Positions 1-10,200 of a stretch of 64,000 nucleotides of DNA are shown piece by piece. The translations under genes and the position numbers were made by a program. Source of the stretch: Watersipora subatra (taxonomy: Eukaryota; Bryozoa; Gymnolaemata; Cheilostomatida; Watersiporidae); the NCBI RefSeq assembly GCF_963576615.1, contig NC_088710.1, positions 21,571,114-21,635,113 of the forward strand, in the 5' to 3' direction. How positions within the stretch are numbered: the stretch's first letter is position 1; every line of letters starts with the position of its first letter. The notes under the pieces are model-generated. The model was not told the DNA's origin. It worked only from the letters and a program-made list of their open reading frames with translations, and did no database searches.

Positions 1-162
1 AAAACAAATTCGCCCTAGTATGGCGAGGACGAAAAAAACAGCTTGGGCAAAAAATTAAAGTTCAGTAAAAAAGATTTTTATAGCAAGGGCATCGTAACCC
101 ATAGGCACAATGTATCAATAATTGCGTTATTTAGCGTTTAAAACTGGGAAAAGAGCATACTG

Positions 163-621
163 TGTTGTATCTTTGTAAATATTCGCTATAGCCTTAGTTC
201 TTACGTATTGTAGCTAGTCGCTGTTTGCCGACATCATTTATTCACATAGCTTTGGATATTAGCCTAGACATTTATTACAGTTATCAACGTAGCCTTTGAT
301 CGTCATTTTACTCTACATATTATTAGAAGCATCATCGGACATTTAATTAATAAATAAGAAACGCAGAATAACAGCACCGCAGAGTCGGACATCTTGTAGA
401 AATGGACTTGTAATGTAGAACCACGTTTTTAAAGCTAACCGTCCCTTTTTGGCTGGCCAGCCCATATTTGTCCCTAATCGATAGTACTACGCAATAATAC
501 GCCAGGATCGTCTGGTGCTCAAACACATGCTAACAGGTAATTGTCTATATTGAGTTAAAAGCTACCAATTCAACAATTGGATTTAAATAATAGAATCTAA
601 TAAGTACTTGGAAATACAACA
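163..621 (+). repeat. 5' LTR of element 1
   Basis: 459-bp LTR starting TG and ending CA. An AATAAA polyadenylation-type hexamer lies at 349-354. It matches the 3' LTR throughout by line-by-line reading and should carry the element's promoter. Confidence 0.95.
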
Positions 622-637
622 TGGTGGCAGCGAGGTG
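622..637 (+). promoter_or_regulatory. Primer-binding site of element 1
   Basis: Begins TGGTGGCAGCG immediately after the LTR. The first 11 bases are complementary to the 3' end of a common animal tRNA-Leu including CCA. The match weakens after that, so the tRNA assignment is tentative although the position is certain. Confidence 0.7.
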
Positions 638-787
638 TGCCTACGCCTAGAAAGAAAGACTCTCGTTATAATAATATTAACTACAGACGTATTGGTTGAG
701 TTATTTGTCAACTAGAGCTGCTGCTCCTCGCATATTTGTTTCTGTTTTGCTTGGCTGTTGTTTGTGAAAACCACCACGACTGAGACA

Positions 788-3700
788 ATGGAAGGTTTGA
801 AACCGCCTGGTGAGCTGTCATTCGAGGGCAATGTGTCGGAGAACTGGAGAAGATGGAGAAGAAGTTTTGAGAACTATTTACGTGCTGTGGACATTGTGCG
901 TGAGCCTGTTGAGGATGACGAAGCGCCGCCAGCAGGCAATGCAGCTATTATGAGAAGGCAACTGGCAATATTTCTTCATACAGCAGGGGAGGAAGCTTAT
1001 GAAATTTACAGTCAATTTGATTTTGAAAATGAAGATGATCGTGATGATCTAGACATAGTAATTGACCATTTTGAAACGTACTGTAATCCTCGTCGCAACA
1101 TACTGTATGAATGGTATGTGTTTTGGTCCATGATTCAGAAAGAGGGTGAGCCAATAGATAGCTTTGTTAAGAGGCTCAAAACACAGGCAACCAAATGTGA
1201 ATTTGGAAATTTAAGGGACAGAATGCTTTTGTGTAGAATTGTATTTGGAATTTCATCAGATAAACTTAAAGAACGTATGCTCCGTGACAATCAGATGACA
1301 CTAGAACGGGCTATGAATGACATTAGAGCTGCAGAAGCTACACTAACACAGCTGAATGAGATAGCAGGGGGAAGCAAAGCTATTAATGTTGCATCCATGA
1401 AGGAACAATCAGCTTTGAAACCGAAAGACACTCCGCAGGATTCAAAGAAGTCTGTGGCTGCTGTCAGTAATCAACCCAGCCACACGGATAAAAAGGTGAA
1501 AGATTGTAGGTTCTGTGGCTATGATCACGCAAGAGGCAAATGCCCAGCCTACGGACAGACCTGCAAGAAGTGTGGCAAGAAGAACCATTTTGCTCGCCGA
1601 TGTATGTCTACAGATCTTAGAGCTGTCGAGGCTCAGTCACAGGAAGACAGCACTCAGTCCTGTATGCACTCACTGTTTCTGGGGAATGTTGGTTCATCAA
1701 CTGGCGATGATGAGACTTCCTGGAATGTTGAGCTAAATCTTAGGCATGAAAGTAGGTCAAAGAAAGTCACTTTCAAAGTAGATACTGGGGCTGAGGCCAA
1801 TATCGTCAACCTAAGTGTCGTCAAATCCTTGAAAGCCAAAATATCTGCTCCTAAAGCACGCCTAACGGGTTACGGCAATGCCAAAATTGAAAACCTCGGA
1901 CGAGTAATGCTTAGTCTGAAGCACAACTCCCATGAACACCTTCTCCAATTTGAAGTAGTGAATGATCATCTCCCAGCCTTACTTGGACTTAAGTCTTGTG
2001 TTGCGCTAGGTATTGTCAGTAGAATTGACAACCTAGCTGCTACGTCCATCCTGGATGAGTTTCCGTCGGTCTTCGAGGGTATAGGATGTTTCAAAGATGA
2101 GCACGTCATTCAGACAGACCCTACGGTGAAACCAATTGTTCATGCAGCAAGGCGCATTCCCCTCAGTGTAATGGACAAAGTAAAAGCAGAATTAGCCAGT
2201 ATGGAACAGGCAGATATTATAGCTAAGGTTGACAAACCGACTGAATGGGTAAACAGCATGGTCGTAGTTGAGAAGAAAAATGGAGACATTCGTATCTGCT
2301 TGGATCCCAGGGATTTGAATAGGGCCATCAAAAGAGAACATCACCACATACCTACACTAGAAGATATAGCCCACAAGTTCAGTGGCAAGAAACACTTTAG
2401 CATAGTTGACATGAAACATGGCTACTGGCATGTCCCTCTGGAGGCCAACAGTAGCTATCTCACAACTTTCAATACACCTTTTGGTCGTTACAGATTTCTC
2501 AGACTCCCATTCGGCCTCCACTCATCTGCAGAAGTATTCGAGAAACGTGTAGAGCAAATATTCTGTGATTTGGATGTCTGCATATACTTTGATGATCTGA
2601 TCGTGGCTGGCAAGGATCAAGCAGAACATGACGAAAACCTCAGAAGAGTGTTAGCTCGAGCTCGTGATTCCAATGTGAAGTTTAATAAAGACAAAATTCA
2701 GCTAAACAAGTCTGAGGTATCCTATCTGGGGCATACCGTGACGAAGGAAGGGATGAGGCCCGATCCTAAAAAGGTAGCAGCCATTCAGGAAATGCCTGAA
2801 CCAACAGATGTCGCTGGTGTGCAAAGGTTGCTTGGTACTCTGAACTTCTTAAGGGGCTACATACCCAACATGTCCTCTCTTACCCAGCCTCTTAGAGTAC
2901 TGTTGAATAAGGAATCAGCATGGTGCTGGGGTCCAGAGCAGAGAGCTGCTATATCTGCAATCAAGAAGCTTTTAACCAGTGAGCCTATACTTCGCTATTT
3001 TGATGCCGACAAATCAGTGGAACTTCAGGTAGATGCTTCTCAACACGGTTTAGGTGCTGTCCTTCTACAAGAGAAGATGCCTGTAGCATACGCCTCTAGG
3101 TCTCTGACCCCTGCTGAAGTCAATTATGCACAGATTGACAAGGAACTCTTGGCTATAGTATTTGGATGTGAACACTTCAATCACTACATATATGGAAGAC
3201 CTGTCATCATTCAGACTGATCACAACCCTCTCACTGCTATCCTTAATAAACCACTGTACAAAGCCTCTCCCAGGCTTCAGAGACTAATGTTGAGACTTCA
3301 GCGCTATGACATAGCCGAGGTAAAATATGTTCCTGGAAAGCACTTATATCTTGCTGACACCCTGTCCCGTGCTTTCCTTAGAGACAATGATAGCGAATGT
3401 GCTGAGCTCGAGGGAGAAACAGTTGCCATGGTACACAGTCTTGAGATTACAAAGGATGAACAGTTGACGCTCAGCAAAGCATATCAGGATGACCAAACCA
3501 TGCACCTGTTGAGACAGGCTATCTCTTGTGGCTGGAATTGGTCGTCGAGAAAGAAAGCCCCACCAGACTTGCAGCCTTACTGGGCTGTCAAAGATGAACT
3601 CCATGAGCATGACGGTTTTATATATGTTGGCGAAAGACTGGTAGTACCCCTTTCCCAACGTAAGCATGTACTTAAGCAGCTACACCGTGGCCACCTAGGG

Positions 3701-4789
3701 ATGACGAAGTGTACTCAGAGGGCCAAGGCATGTGTTTTTTGGCCAGGACTCACTAATGATATATTCCAGACAGTAGCTAGCTGCTCAACATGTGCCAGAT
3801 TTAGCAATCAGCAGACCAAAGAACCCCTTCAGCAACACGAAGTGCCCACACTTCCCTGGCTCCGTGTGGCTATGGATATCCTGGAATTCAAATCTCGTAG
3901 TTATTTAGTAGTTGTTGACTGCTACTCACACTTTCCCGAATTGAGGCTCGTCAGCAGAAAGACGGCCTCTGAAGTGATCTCCGCACTCAAGTCAATGTTT
4001 GCAGTGCATGGTGTTCCCAAGACAATACTAGCTGACAACATGCCATTCAACAGCTATTTGATGCAGTCTTTTGCCAAAGACTGGGGTTTTGACATGGTAA
4101 CGTCAAGCCCGCACTATCCAAAGAGCAACGGCCAGGCTGAGAGATACGTACAGACAATGAAAAAATTTCTACGTAAGTGTGAAGACTCAAAGGAAGACAT
4201 CTATGCTTCACTGCTAGCCTACCGGGAGACTCCTTTCTCTGGCAGCTGTTACAGTCCTGCAGAGATGCTGTTCAACAGGTGTATCCGAAGCTGCCTCCCT
4301 CGTACAAGTGCTACTCTACAGGTTCAGCCACCCAGTACTCCCGAGACATCCACAGTGTATCAACAGAAGCAGAAGCAATACTATGACCGGTCGGCCAGAG
4401 CCCTAAAACCTTTGACTGAGGGAGAGAGAGTGCTAGTGAGAACAGGACATGACCAGACCTGGGAACCTGGCACTATTGTTTCCAAGCATGACCTACCTCG
4501 CTCATACTGGGTGGACAATGGCAACAGTGTTGTACGTCGGAACCGTGTTCATTTGAAACCAAATCACACACCAAGAGAACCTCTGGATCTTCATGATGAG
4601 ACCACCACGGAGAACAACCCAGATAGTCCCAACACAGCAATTGATAAGGCGTCAGAGCCAGTCACACCGACTACGCCAACACCCAGAGCTGCTAGAACTC
4701 CTACATCCTTCAGTCCCCGGACTCAGCGAGCACCCCGCTCAACTCGAGGTATTCTGCCTGGCAGATACCGAGACTATGACATGGCTTAA
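788..4789 (+). CDS. gag-pol: Gag-Pol polyprotein of Ty3/gypsy element 1
   Basis: Single uninterrupted polyprotein of 1,333 residues. I start it at the first ATG (788); the frame is open slightly further upstream but without ATG. Order: Gag capsid-like region; two zinc knuckles near residues 240-272 (CX2CX3HX4C then CX2CX4HX4C); aspartic protease motif DTGAEAN near 330; reverse transcriptase with YFDD near 600; RNase H motif VDASQHGLGA near 745; integrase HHCC zinc module near 965-1000; DDE core with D in AMDILEF, D in ADNMPF and E in NGQAER near 1030-1120; basic C-terminal tail. Gag and Pol share one frame, so no frameshift is needed. It would copy element RNA and insert the DNA product. All catalytic residues I looked for are present. 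Confidence 0.96.
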   Translation: MEGLKPPGELSFEGNVSENWRRWRRSFENYLRAVDIVREPVEDDEAPPAGNAAIMRRQLAIFLHTAGEEAYEIYSQFDFENEDDRDDLDIVIDHFETYCNPRRNILYEWYVFWSMIQKEGEPIDSFVKRLKTQATKCEFGNLRDRMLLCRIVFGISSDKLKERMLRDNQMTLERAMNDIRAAEATLTQLNEIAGGSKAINVASMKEQSALKPKDTPQDSKKSVAAVSNQPSHTDKKVKDCRFCGYDHARGKCPAYGQTCKKCGKKNHFARRCMSTDLRAVEAQSQEDSTQSCMHSLFLGNVGSSTGDDETSWNVELNLRHESRSKKVTFKVDTGAEANIVNLSVVKSLKAKISAPKARLTGYGNAKIENLGRVMLSLKHNSHEHLLQFEVVNDHLPALLGLKSCVALGIVSRIDNLAATSILDEFPSVFEGIGCFKDEHVIQTDPTVKPIVHAARRIPLSVMDKVKAELASMEQADIIAKVDKPTEWVNSMVVVEKKNGDIRICLDPRDLNRAIKREHHHIPTLEDIAHKFSGKKHFSIVDMKHGYWHVPLEANSSYLTTFNTPFGRYRFLRLPFGLHSSAEVFEKRVEQIFCDLDVCIYFDDLIVAGKDQAEHDENLRRVLARARDSNVKFNKDKIQLNKSEVSYLGHTVTKEGMRPDPKKVAAIQEMPEPTDVAGVQRLLGTLNFLRGYIPNMSSLTQPLRVLLNKESAWCWGPEQRAAISAIKKLLTSEPILRYFDADKSVELQVDASQHGLGAVLLQEKMPVAYASRSLTPAEVNYAQIDKELLAIVFGCEHFNHYIYGRPVIIQTDHNPLTAILNKPLYKASPRLQRLMLRLQRYDIAEVKYVPGKHLYLADTLSRAFLRDNDSECAELEGETVAMVHSLEITKDEQLTLSKAYQDDQTMHLLRQAISCGWNWSSRKKAPPDLQPYWAVKDELHEHDGFIYVGERLVVPLSQRKHVLKQLHRGHLGMTKCTQRAKACVFWPGLTNDIFQTVASCSTCARFSNQQTKEPLQQHEVPTLPWLRVAMDILEFKSRSYLVVVDCYSHFPELRLVSRKTASEVISALKSMFAVHGVPKTILADNMPFNSYLMQSFAKDWGFDMVTSSPHYPKSNGQAERYVQTMKKFLRKCEDSKEDIYASLLAYRETPFSGSCYSPAEMLFNRCIRSCLPRTSATLQVQPPSTPETSTVYQQKQKQYYDRSARALKPLTEGERVLVRTGHDQTWEPGTIVSKHDLPRSYWVDNGNSVVRRNRVHLKPNHTPREPLDLHDETTTENNPDSPNTAIDKASEPVTPTTPTPRAARTPTSFSPRTQRAPRSTRGILPGRYRDYDMA

Positions 4790-4827
4790 CGCATTTGCGT
4801 TTATTCTCTGCCGACTCTAATGCTTTT

Positions 4828-4840
4828 AGAAGAGGAGGGA
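4828..4840 (+). promoter_or_regulatory. Polypurine tract of element 1
   Basis: Pure purine run AGAAGAGGAGGGA directly abutting the 3' LTR, the expected plus-strand DNA primer site. Confidence 0.9.
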
Positions 4841-5299
4841 TGTTGTATCTTTGTAAATATTCGCTATAGCCTTAGTTCTTACGTATTGTAGCTAGTCGCT
4901 GTTTGCCGACATCATTTATTCACATAGCTTTGGATATTAGCCTAGACATTTATTACAGTTATCAACGTAGCCTTTGATCGTCATTTTACTCTACATATTA
5001 TTAGAAGCATCATCGGACATTTAATTAATAAATAAGAAACGCAGAATAACAGCACCGCAGAGTCGGACATCTTGTAGAAATGGACTTGTAATGTAGAACC
5101 ACGTTTTTAAAGCTAACCGTCCCTTTTTGGCTGGCCAGCCCATATTTGTCCCTAATCGATAGTACTACGCAATAATACGCCAGGATCGTCTGGTGCTCAA
5201 ACACATGCTAACAGGTAATTGTCTATATTGAGTTAAAAGCTACCAATTCAACAATTGGATTTAAATAATAGAATCTAATAAGTACTTGGAAATACAACA
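4841..5299 (+). repeat. 3' LTR of element 1
   Basis: 459 bp, identical by eye to 163-621 and followed by the TACTG target duplication. Confidence 0.95.
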
Positions 5300-5319
5300 T
5301 ACTGTATATAGGACATCAA

Positions 5320-5371
5320 CCTATTAACTATATTATAGTTAATAGTATAGTAATATAATATAGTTAATAGG
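5320..5371. repeat. AT-rich perfect hairpin beside LTR
   Basis: Arms 5320-5337 and 5354-5371 are exact 18-bp inverted repeats around a 16-base AT-rich spacer, 20 bp outside the 3' LTR of element 1. Confidence 0.8.
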
Positions 5372-5404
5372 TCTATGATATAGTAAGACCTATGAATCGT
5401 AAGA

Positions 5405-5560
5405 GCCTTTGTAGACTTGCGGTTAGACAATTGGACAATAACCCTGTGATTGTTCAAACCGAACATTCATGATTTCAAGCCCAGCACAATGTGAGATTTT
5501 AATTCCACGATTTTAATAGTTATAGCTGGACATACCGAAAGACATACACACACACATACA
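5405..5560 (+). mobile_element. tRNA-derived SINE-like repeat, copy A
   Basis: About 150 bp with a degenerate tRNA-like head (GGTTAGACAATTGG as an A-box-like start) and a tail reading GGACATACCGAAAGACA then a CA microsatellite. Copies B and E share tail motifs. Exact ends are uncertain. Confidence 0.45.
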
Positions 5561-5743
5561 TGCAAACTTAGAGAGACATATATATCGACTAGCGGAATTT
5601 CCAACTTTGCAAGGGTATTAAAAATCAGCTTATAAACAATGAGAGTTACTGTAGTTGCCTGGCACATTGCTAATGGCTAATTTGAGTAAGCTTACTAATA
5701 AGAGCTAACTACTTGCTCTCATGATTAAGCATGCATACAATTA

Positions 5744-5789
5744 CGCTATCGCTCTCCATGTCGTTGCGCCGTAGTGGAGAGCGGTAGTG
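5744..5789. repeat. Imperfect GC-richer hairpin
   Basis: Arms 5744-5759 and 5774-5789 pair over about 16 bp, with the few mismatches being possible G-U pairs in RNA, around a 14-base loop. The stem is GC-rich against an AT-rich surround. Function unknown. Confidence 0.6.
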
Positions 5790-5836
5790 TATTTGCACCT
5801 TTACAACGACATATATTGCCTAAGGAATCCATCAAA

Positions 5837-5964
5837 CTCATGTGGCTTAATCGGTAAGGATTGGACTGGCGACCTCGGAAGGGTCCTAGATCAAATCTTC
5901 TAAAATAAAGATCTTTCCTTCTAAGATCTTAAGGACATACCGAAGAACAGACACACACACACAC
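5837..5964 (+). mobile_element. tRNA-derived SINE, copy B
   Basis: A-box-like TGGCTTAATCGG, B-box-like GATCAAATC about 45 bp later, and a tail with GGACATACCGAAGAACAGA running into (CA)n. This is pol III SINE architecture. Tail motifs are shared with copy A. Confidence 0.55.
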
Positions 5965-6817
5965 AACTTTGTGAAATATGTATAATAAACTAGGCTTCAG
6001 TGTTTAACAATCATATATTGTTTCAGCTACATCTTGCTACACTTTAAAACCAAACATTTGGATTCTAAAAATGCATTATATTTGCATTCTATATATATAA
6101 TATATATAATATATGTATATATATAATAAATAAATAATATATATATAATTGAGCACAGGTAATAACCAGCATAAAATAATTGGTGTTATTGAGCACAGGT
6201 TTACTGAGGGTAGCCCATTAGAGATAGCAATCCATTCCAGTTTGTCAACATAAGCATAAAACGGCCCAGCTGCTAGCATAATGCCATTGACTATAATGCT
6301 GCCATAAAACCCATGTGTAGCAATCATTCATCCATTTACCAAAAATAAAAATTCATTAATATTGTAACGCAGAAAATCCATAATGTATATTATTACTACT
6401 AGCCTGTTAAAATAATGCTCCAGACATTTTTCAGGCTTGTACTGTTACAGTAGCAGTACTTCGATATCAATGATTTACCATTCGTGATATTATTGAAGAT
6501 ATAAAAAATGTCGGAAAAAGAGGTCGCTAAAAATATTCAGTTTCAAAACTCCATCTAGTTTCTGAGAACCAGCCTCTCAAACACCCACCTGCAGACTATC
6601 TGATTGAATATGAAATTAAAATATTGTCAGGTTAAGTTTTGTGCAGGTTTTGAGGTAGACGGTCAATGATAGTGATATGTCGTTCAACTCGCTCTAACTT
6701 AAGCTAGGTCAAGGTTAAACTTACTCAGCTTTTGTACATTGTATTATTTTTATATTAACAGCTTTTTCACTTCCACATTGGTCAACCACTTGGCCACCAT
6801 TGGTTAATTATTTTGTT
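5965..6817. other. Non-coding stretch, AT microsatellite
   Basis: No gene supported. Contains an AT-rich microsatellite at about 6093-6153. The longest minus-strand frame here runs through this simple repeat and has no recognisable domain. Confidence 0.6.
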
Positions 6818-7020
6818 CAAGTACTGTAGAAGAAGTGTTTTTTAAGTACTGTAGAGAAATGATTTTATTAAATTACTGTAGAGGAAGTGTTTTTTCAGGT
6901 ATTGTAGAGAAAAGATTTTATTCAAGTACTGTTGAAAAAGGATGTTGTTCAAGTATTGTAGAAAGACATTTTAATCAAGTATTGTGGAACAAGAATTTTA
7001 TGTACTGTAGAGTATGGATC
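6818..7020 (+). repeat. Degenerate minisatellite, about 26-bp unit, block 1
   Basis: About seven diverged units carrying the core AAGTACTGTAGAG(G/A)AA. The same unit recurs at 7429-7705, the two blocks flanking the last exon of the Shisa-like gene. Confidence 0.8.
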
Positions 7021-7067
7021 TAACAATCTACACACCAGATTTTTCAAAATTTTTAAATTTTTGCATT

Positions 7068-7299
7068 TTAAAAAAGAAATTCTTTTCCTTCATATAATTT
7101 CATCTGTACTTCAAAAATGTACACCAAAACACTTTTATGGAACAAAGTACCAGTATTTCCAGCTGTGTATCTTGCTGAAGTATCCTCATGCTTCTTTTTT
7201 GTGCAGCGCTTACAACAGCAGCAACAGACACAAACCGCCAAACACACAGCAACCAGACTCCCGACCACAATTCCAGCGATTGCTCCTCCTTTCTTTGGA
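7068..7299 (-). CDS. Shisa-like gene, exon 5 (membrane span and tail)
   Basis: Acceptor TTTGACAG, entered in phase 2. Encodes SPKKGGAIAGIVVGS, a hydrophobic span, CCCCCKRC and a tail ending at the TAA at 7068. An internal CTG/GTACTT could be a weak donor, so the last 30 or so residues are the least certain part. Confidence 0.65.
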
Positions 7300-10200
7300 C
7301 TGTCAAATATGGTAGAATATAAATTGCAGTTACCGGTAGCTATTAAATAGCTATGCATTAGTTTGGCGTATTTGTTAAGAGTAACATATGTAAACACATT
7401 TATGTACCATGATGATGAAGCGTTTTATTCATGTACTGTCGAGGAGTGATTTTATTTAGGTACTGTAGAGGAAGTGTTTTATAAAAGTACTGTAGAGGAA
7501 GTGTTTATGCAAGTACTGTAGAGGAAGGACTTATGCAAGTACTGTAAAAGAAGAATTTTGTATAAGTGCTGTAAAAGAAGGATTTATGCAAGTACTGTAG
7601 GGGAAGGGTCTTATAAAAGTACTGTAGAGAAAGGATCCCTTCTTTTCAAGTACTGTAGAGAAAACATCTTATACAAGTACTGTAAAGGAAGAGTTATTTT
7701 TAAGCATTTTGACTAAGTACTTGAGTTTTTCAGATACATGCACATGTTGCGCGCGCAGGCGTGCGCGCACACACACACACAAATATATTACAGGACAAAC
7801 TTATAGTTAATACACTATTTGCTGAAAACCGCTAGAATGGGAATCTCCGAGTGACCGTACTACTCATCGGGTAATTATATTTGCCATTCTAACGTAAACC
7901 CATACTCTATTTGAAGGAAAAACTAAGGCTTACCTCTCCCAGTAAGGGCAGCAGTATTGAGCGTTAGCCTCACCACAACAGTATCTGTCTTGGTCACCAT
8001 CTGCTGCGTCATAGGGGCAGACAAAGTACTGCAGCTTCTCTGTCTTGTTATTATAGGTGACTGTCTTTCCAAGGTTAGTGCAGATGTTAGGATCTACAGA
8101 GTTCAACTGACGATAAGACTCACATACTACCAAATCTACTTTCAGATTGGAGAACACAACTCCATACGCTATCAAATATAAGGAGATGATAACTTCTTGG
8201 GTAGTAACTGGCTAGTATTTTTTCAAACAACAAAACATGCAATTTATGAAATACATATTTTGACTTTCGTAGACTGTGAGAGATTAATTAAACAACCTTT
8301 GAGTAAGTTTCTATAAATTCAATTTCCTTGACTAATGCATTCACAGCGTTGCTTTCAAGTTCAGTGATTGGTCAGTAACAATACTGTTGGCCATAAACTA
8401 TTTATCATTTCAATTTATAAGACGTTCTAATGTTGCTATTTAGTACACCTGTTGTATCATATCATTTGTATAATCTATTATAAGTGTTTGATTATATAAC
8501 TACATATATAACTTTAATTCATACAAATGATACTGTTGAGTTTGTGCTGCTCAGACGCACCACAGATGCACATGCCCAAAAAAGGTACAAAGGCGTGTGC
8601 CCGAAATAGGATGAAAAATACTAAAAAGTTTGTAAACATTTGTTCCGAGTTTTCGCACAAGGCCAGCATACTGAGTTTTTCTTCCTGACCATTTTGTGAA
8701 ATGTAGTTTTGTTGTATGAATCGGAGGCACAATGTTTAGCAGTCTTTACTAAACGTATCTGAGAATGAATAAGCTTGAATTTTTAGCCAGGCTGCACCTT
8801 ATTGGCTGGTTCAGGTTGCTAAAAGCTCTGATTGATGTCATATAATCACAGCTTTGTGCAACACGAAATAACGAAATCAGGAAATTTGCGCCTGTGCGTC
8901 CTGGTTCTAAGAAAGACACGAAGACATCTTTATTATATTCACAGCGATGATCTTACAACAACGAGATCATAAAGTTTCGTATATCATATTTTCAGGTAAG
9001 CATTCAGATAAAATTTGCCTATATTGTTATTAGATGTTTTGGTTTCAGGCATTTTTTAAAGTTGTAGTTCTCACTTAAATCAATATCAATCGTCATTTTT
9101 TGTGATTTTTGTAACTCTTTACTTGTTTACAGTGTTTGAGATTCTACATGATTTGTTTTTATGGATTTCAACTGGCAGCGTAGCAAAGCTAGCTACTTTT
9201 AACTAGCTAGCTACCTACGTAATCGTTTTGCTAAAATGATGTAAGAGAAAATTAGATTACCTAGATTAAACTTTTAAATCATTAAAACATACTGGTGTTC
9301 ATCAGAATAAAATTATTGCATGACCAACTGAAAGTCTCAGGATGATGCCAGATTAAGGAAGACAGCAGGGTAGAGCACTGTTACACATGTTTCATATTCA
9401 TTTTCCACGTTATGTGAGCTGGAAAGCTAAATGTTTTTGAGAAAAATGTTGTTATACTTTAGCTGCTTCCTTTATTAAATATTTACTATTACTCTGGCAG
9501 TCCGGTACGTTGTGTGAGATGGTCAGACGTACCGATAAATCGCAGAGAGTAACGATCTGCACAGCTGTTGCGCAACGCTAGAGAGCGGTTGACCCGTACA
9601 TGTGTTAGAGGGTTGGGAAGCAAGGTGAACTTATCAAGTTCAAATCCTTTACGATGCAAATGTTTTTTCAACTACTAACAGCTACAGGCAGACTAATGGA
9701 CAAATAGATGTGGCTTTTATTATAGTAAAAAATCTATATCACTAGACACTACAAATTACTGCTATTATCAATAAATTTAGTTGTTTTCTTTTCTTCCATG
9801 TTAATAAAAATGTCTCCGCACAGATGATCAAATATACATTGAAAAGATGTAGCCATCTTGTTTTCACAAGCTACCTATATTATCTAAAATATGTGATCCA
9901 TAGTTTATCAATTGTTAATCATCAATGATTAACAACCTATTTTGTTGCCGCCAGCAACTAGTCAACAGCACAGCAACAAATGAGAAAGAAAACAAATCCT
10001 TGCCTTTTGTGTCACTGGGTTAAGCATAAGGACTTTTATATATTTGTCAAAAAACCCAGTAGTGCTGTTTCAAATTCGATAATTGATCTAAATTTGTCAA
10101 ACTTTATTGAGAAATTAAAACACGGAAGTTAAATCAATGTCTTCCGTTTGGTAATCACAAATGGAATGTTGTCATTTGGCTTCAAAAAGCTTTTAACCAT

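Larger units (their letters stand above)
163..5299 (+). mobile_element. Ty3/gypsy LTR retrotransposon 1, complete
   Basis: Full-length LTR retrotransposon. Two 459-bp LTRs (163-621 and 4841-5299) look identical by eye and are flanked by a 5-bp target duplication TACTG (158-162 and 5300-5304). Each LTR begins TGTTGTAT and ends ATACAACA, a perfect 8-bp inverted end. A primer-binding site follows the 5' LTR and a purine tract precedes the 3' LTR. One long frame encodes Gag, protease, reverse transcriptase, RNase H and integrase in Ty3/gypsy order, with no env-like frame. Identical LTRs, a matching target duplication and an open frame point to a very recent, possibly still competent insertion. 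Confidence 0.96.

Noticed and set aside
8940..9000. Possible plus-strand first exon ending TTTTCAG/GTAAGC
   Set aside because: Short ATG frame with one donor only; no downstream partner exon found.
9480..9671. True tRNA genes
   Set aside because: B-box-like motifs here and at the SINE copies lack a foldable cloverleaf and acceptor stem; better read as SINE heads.
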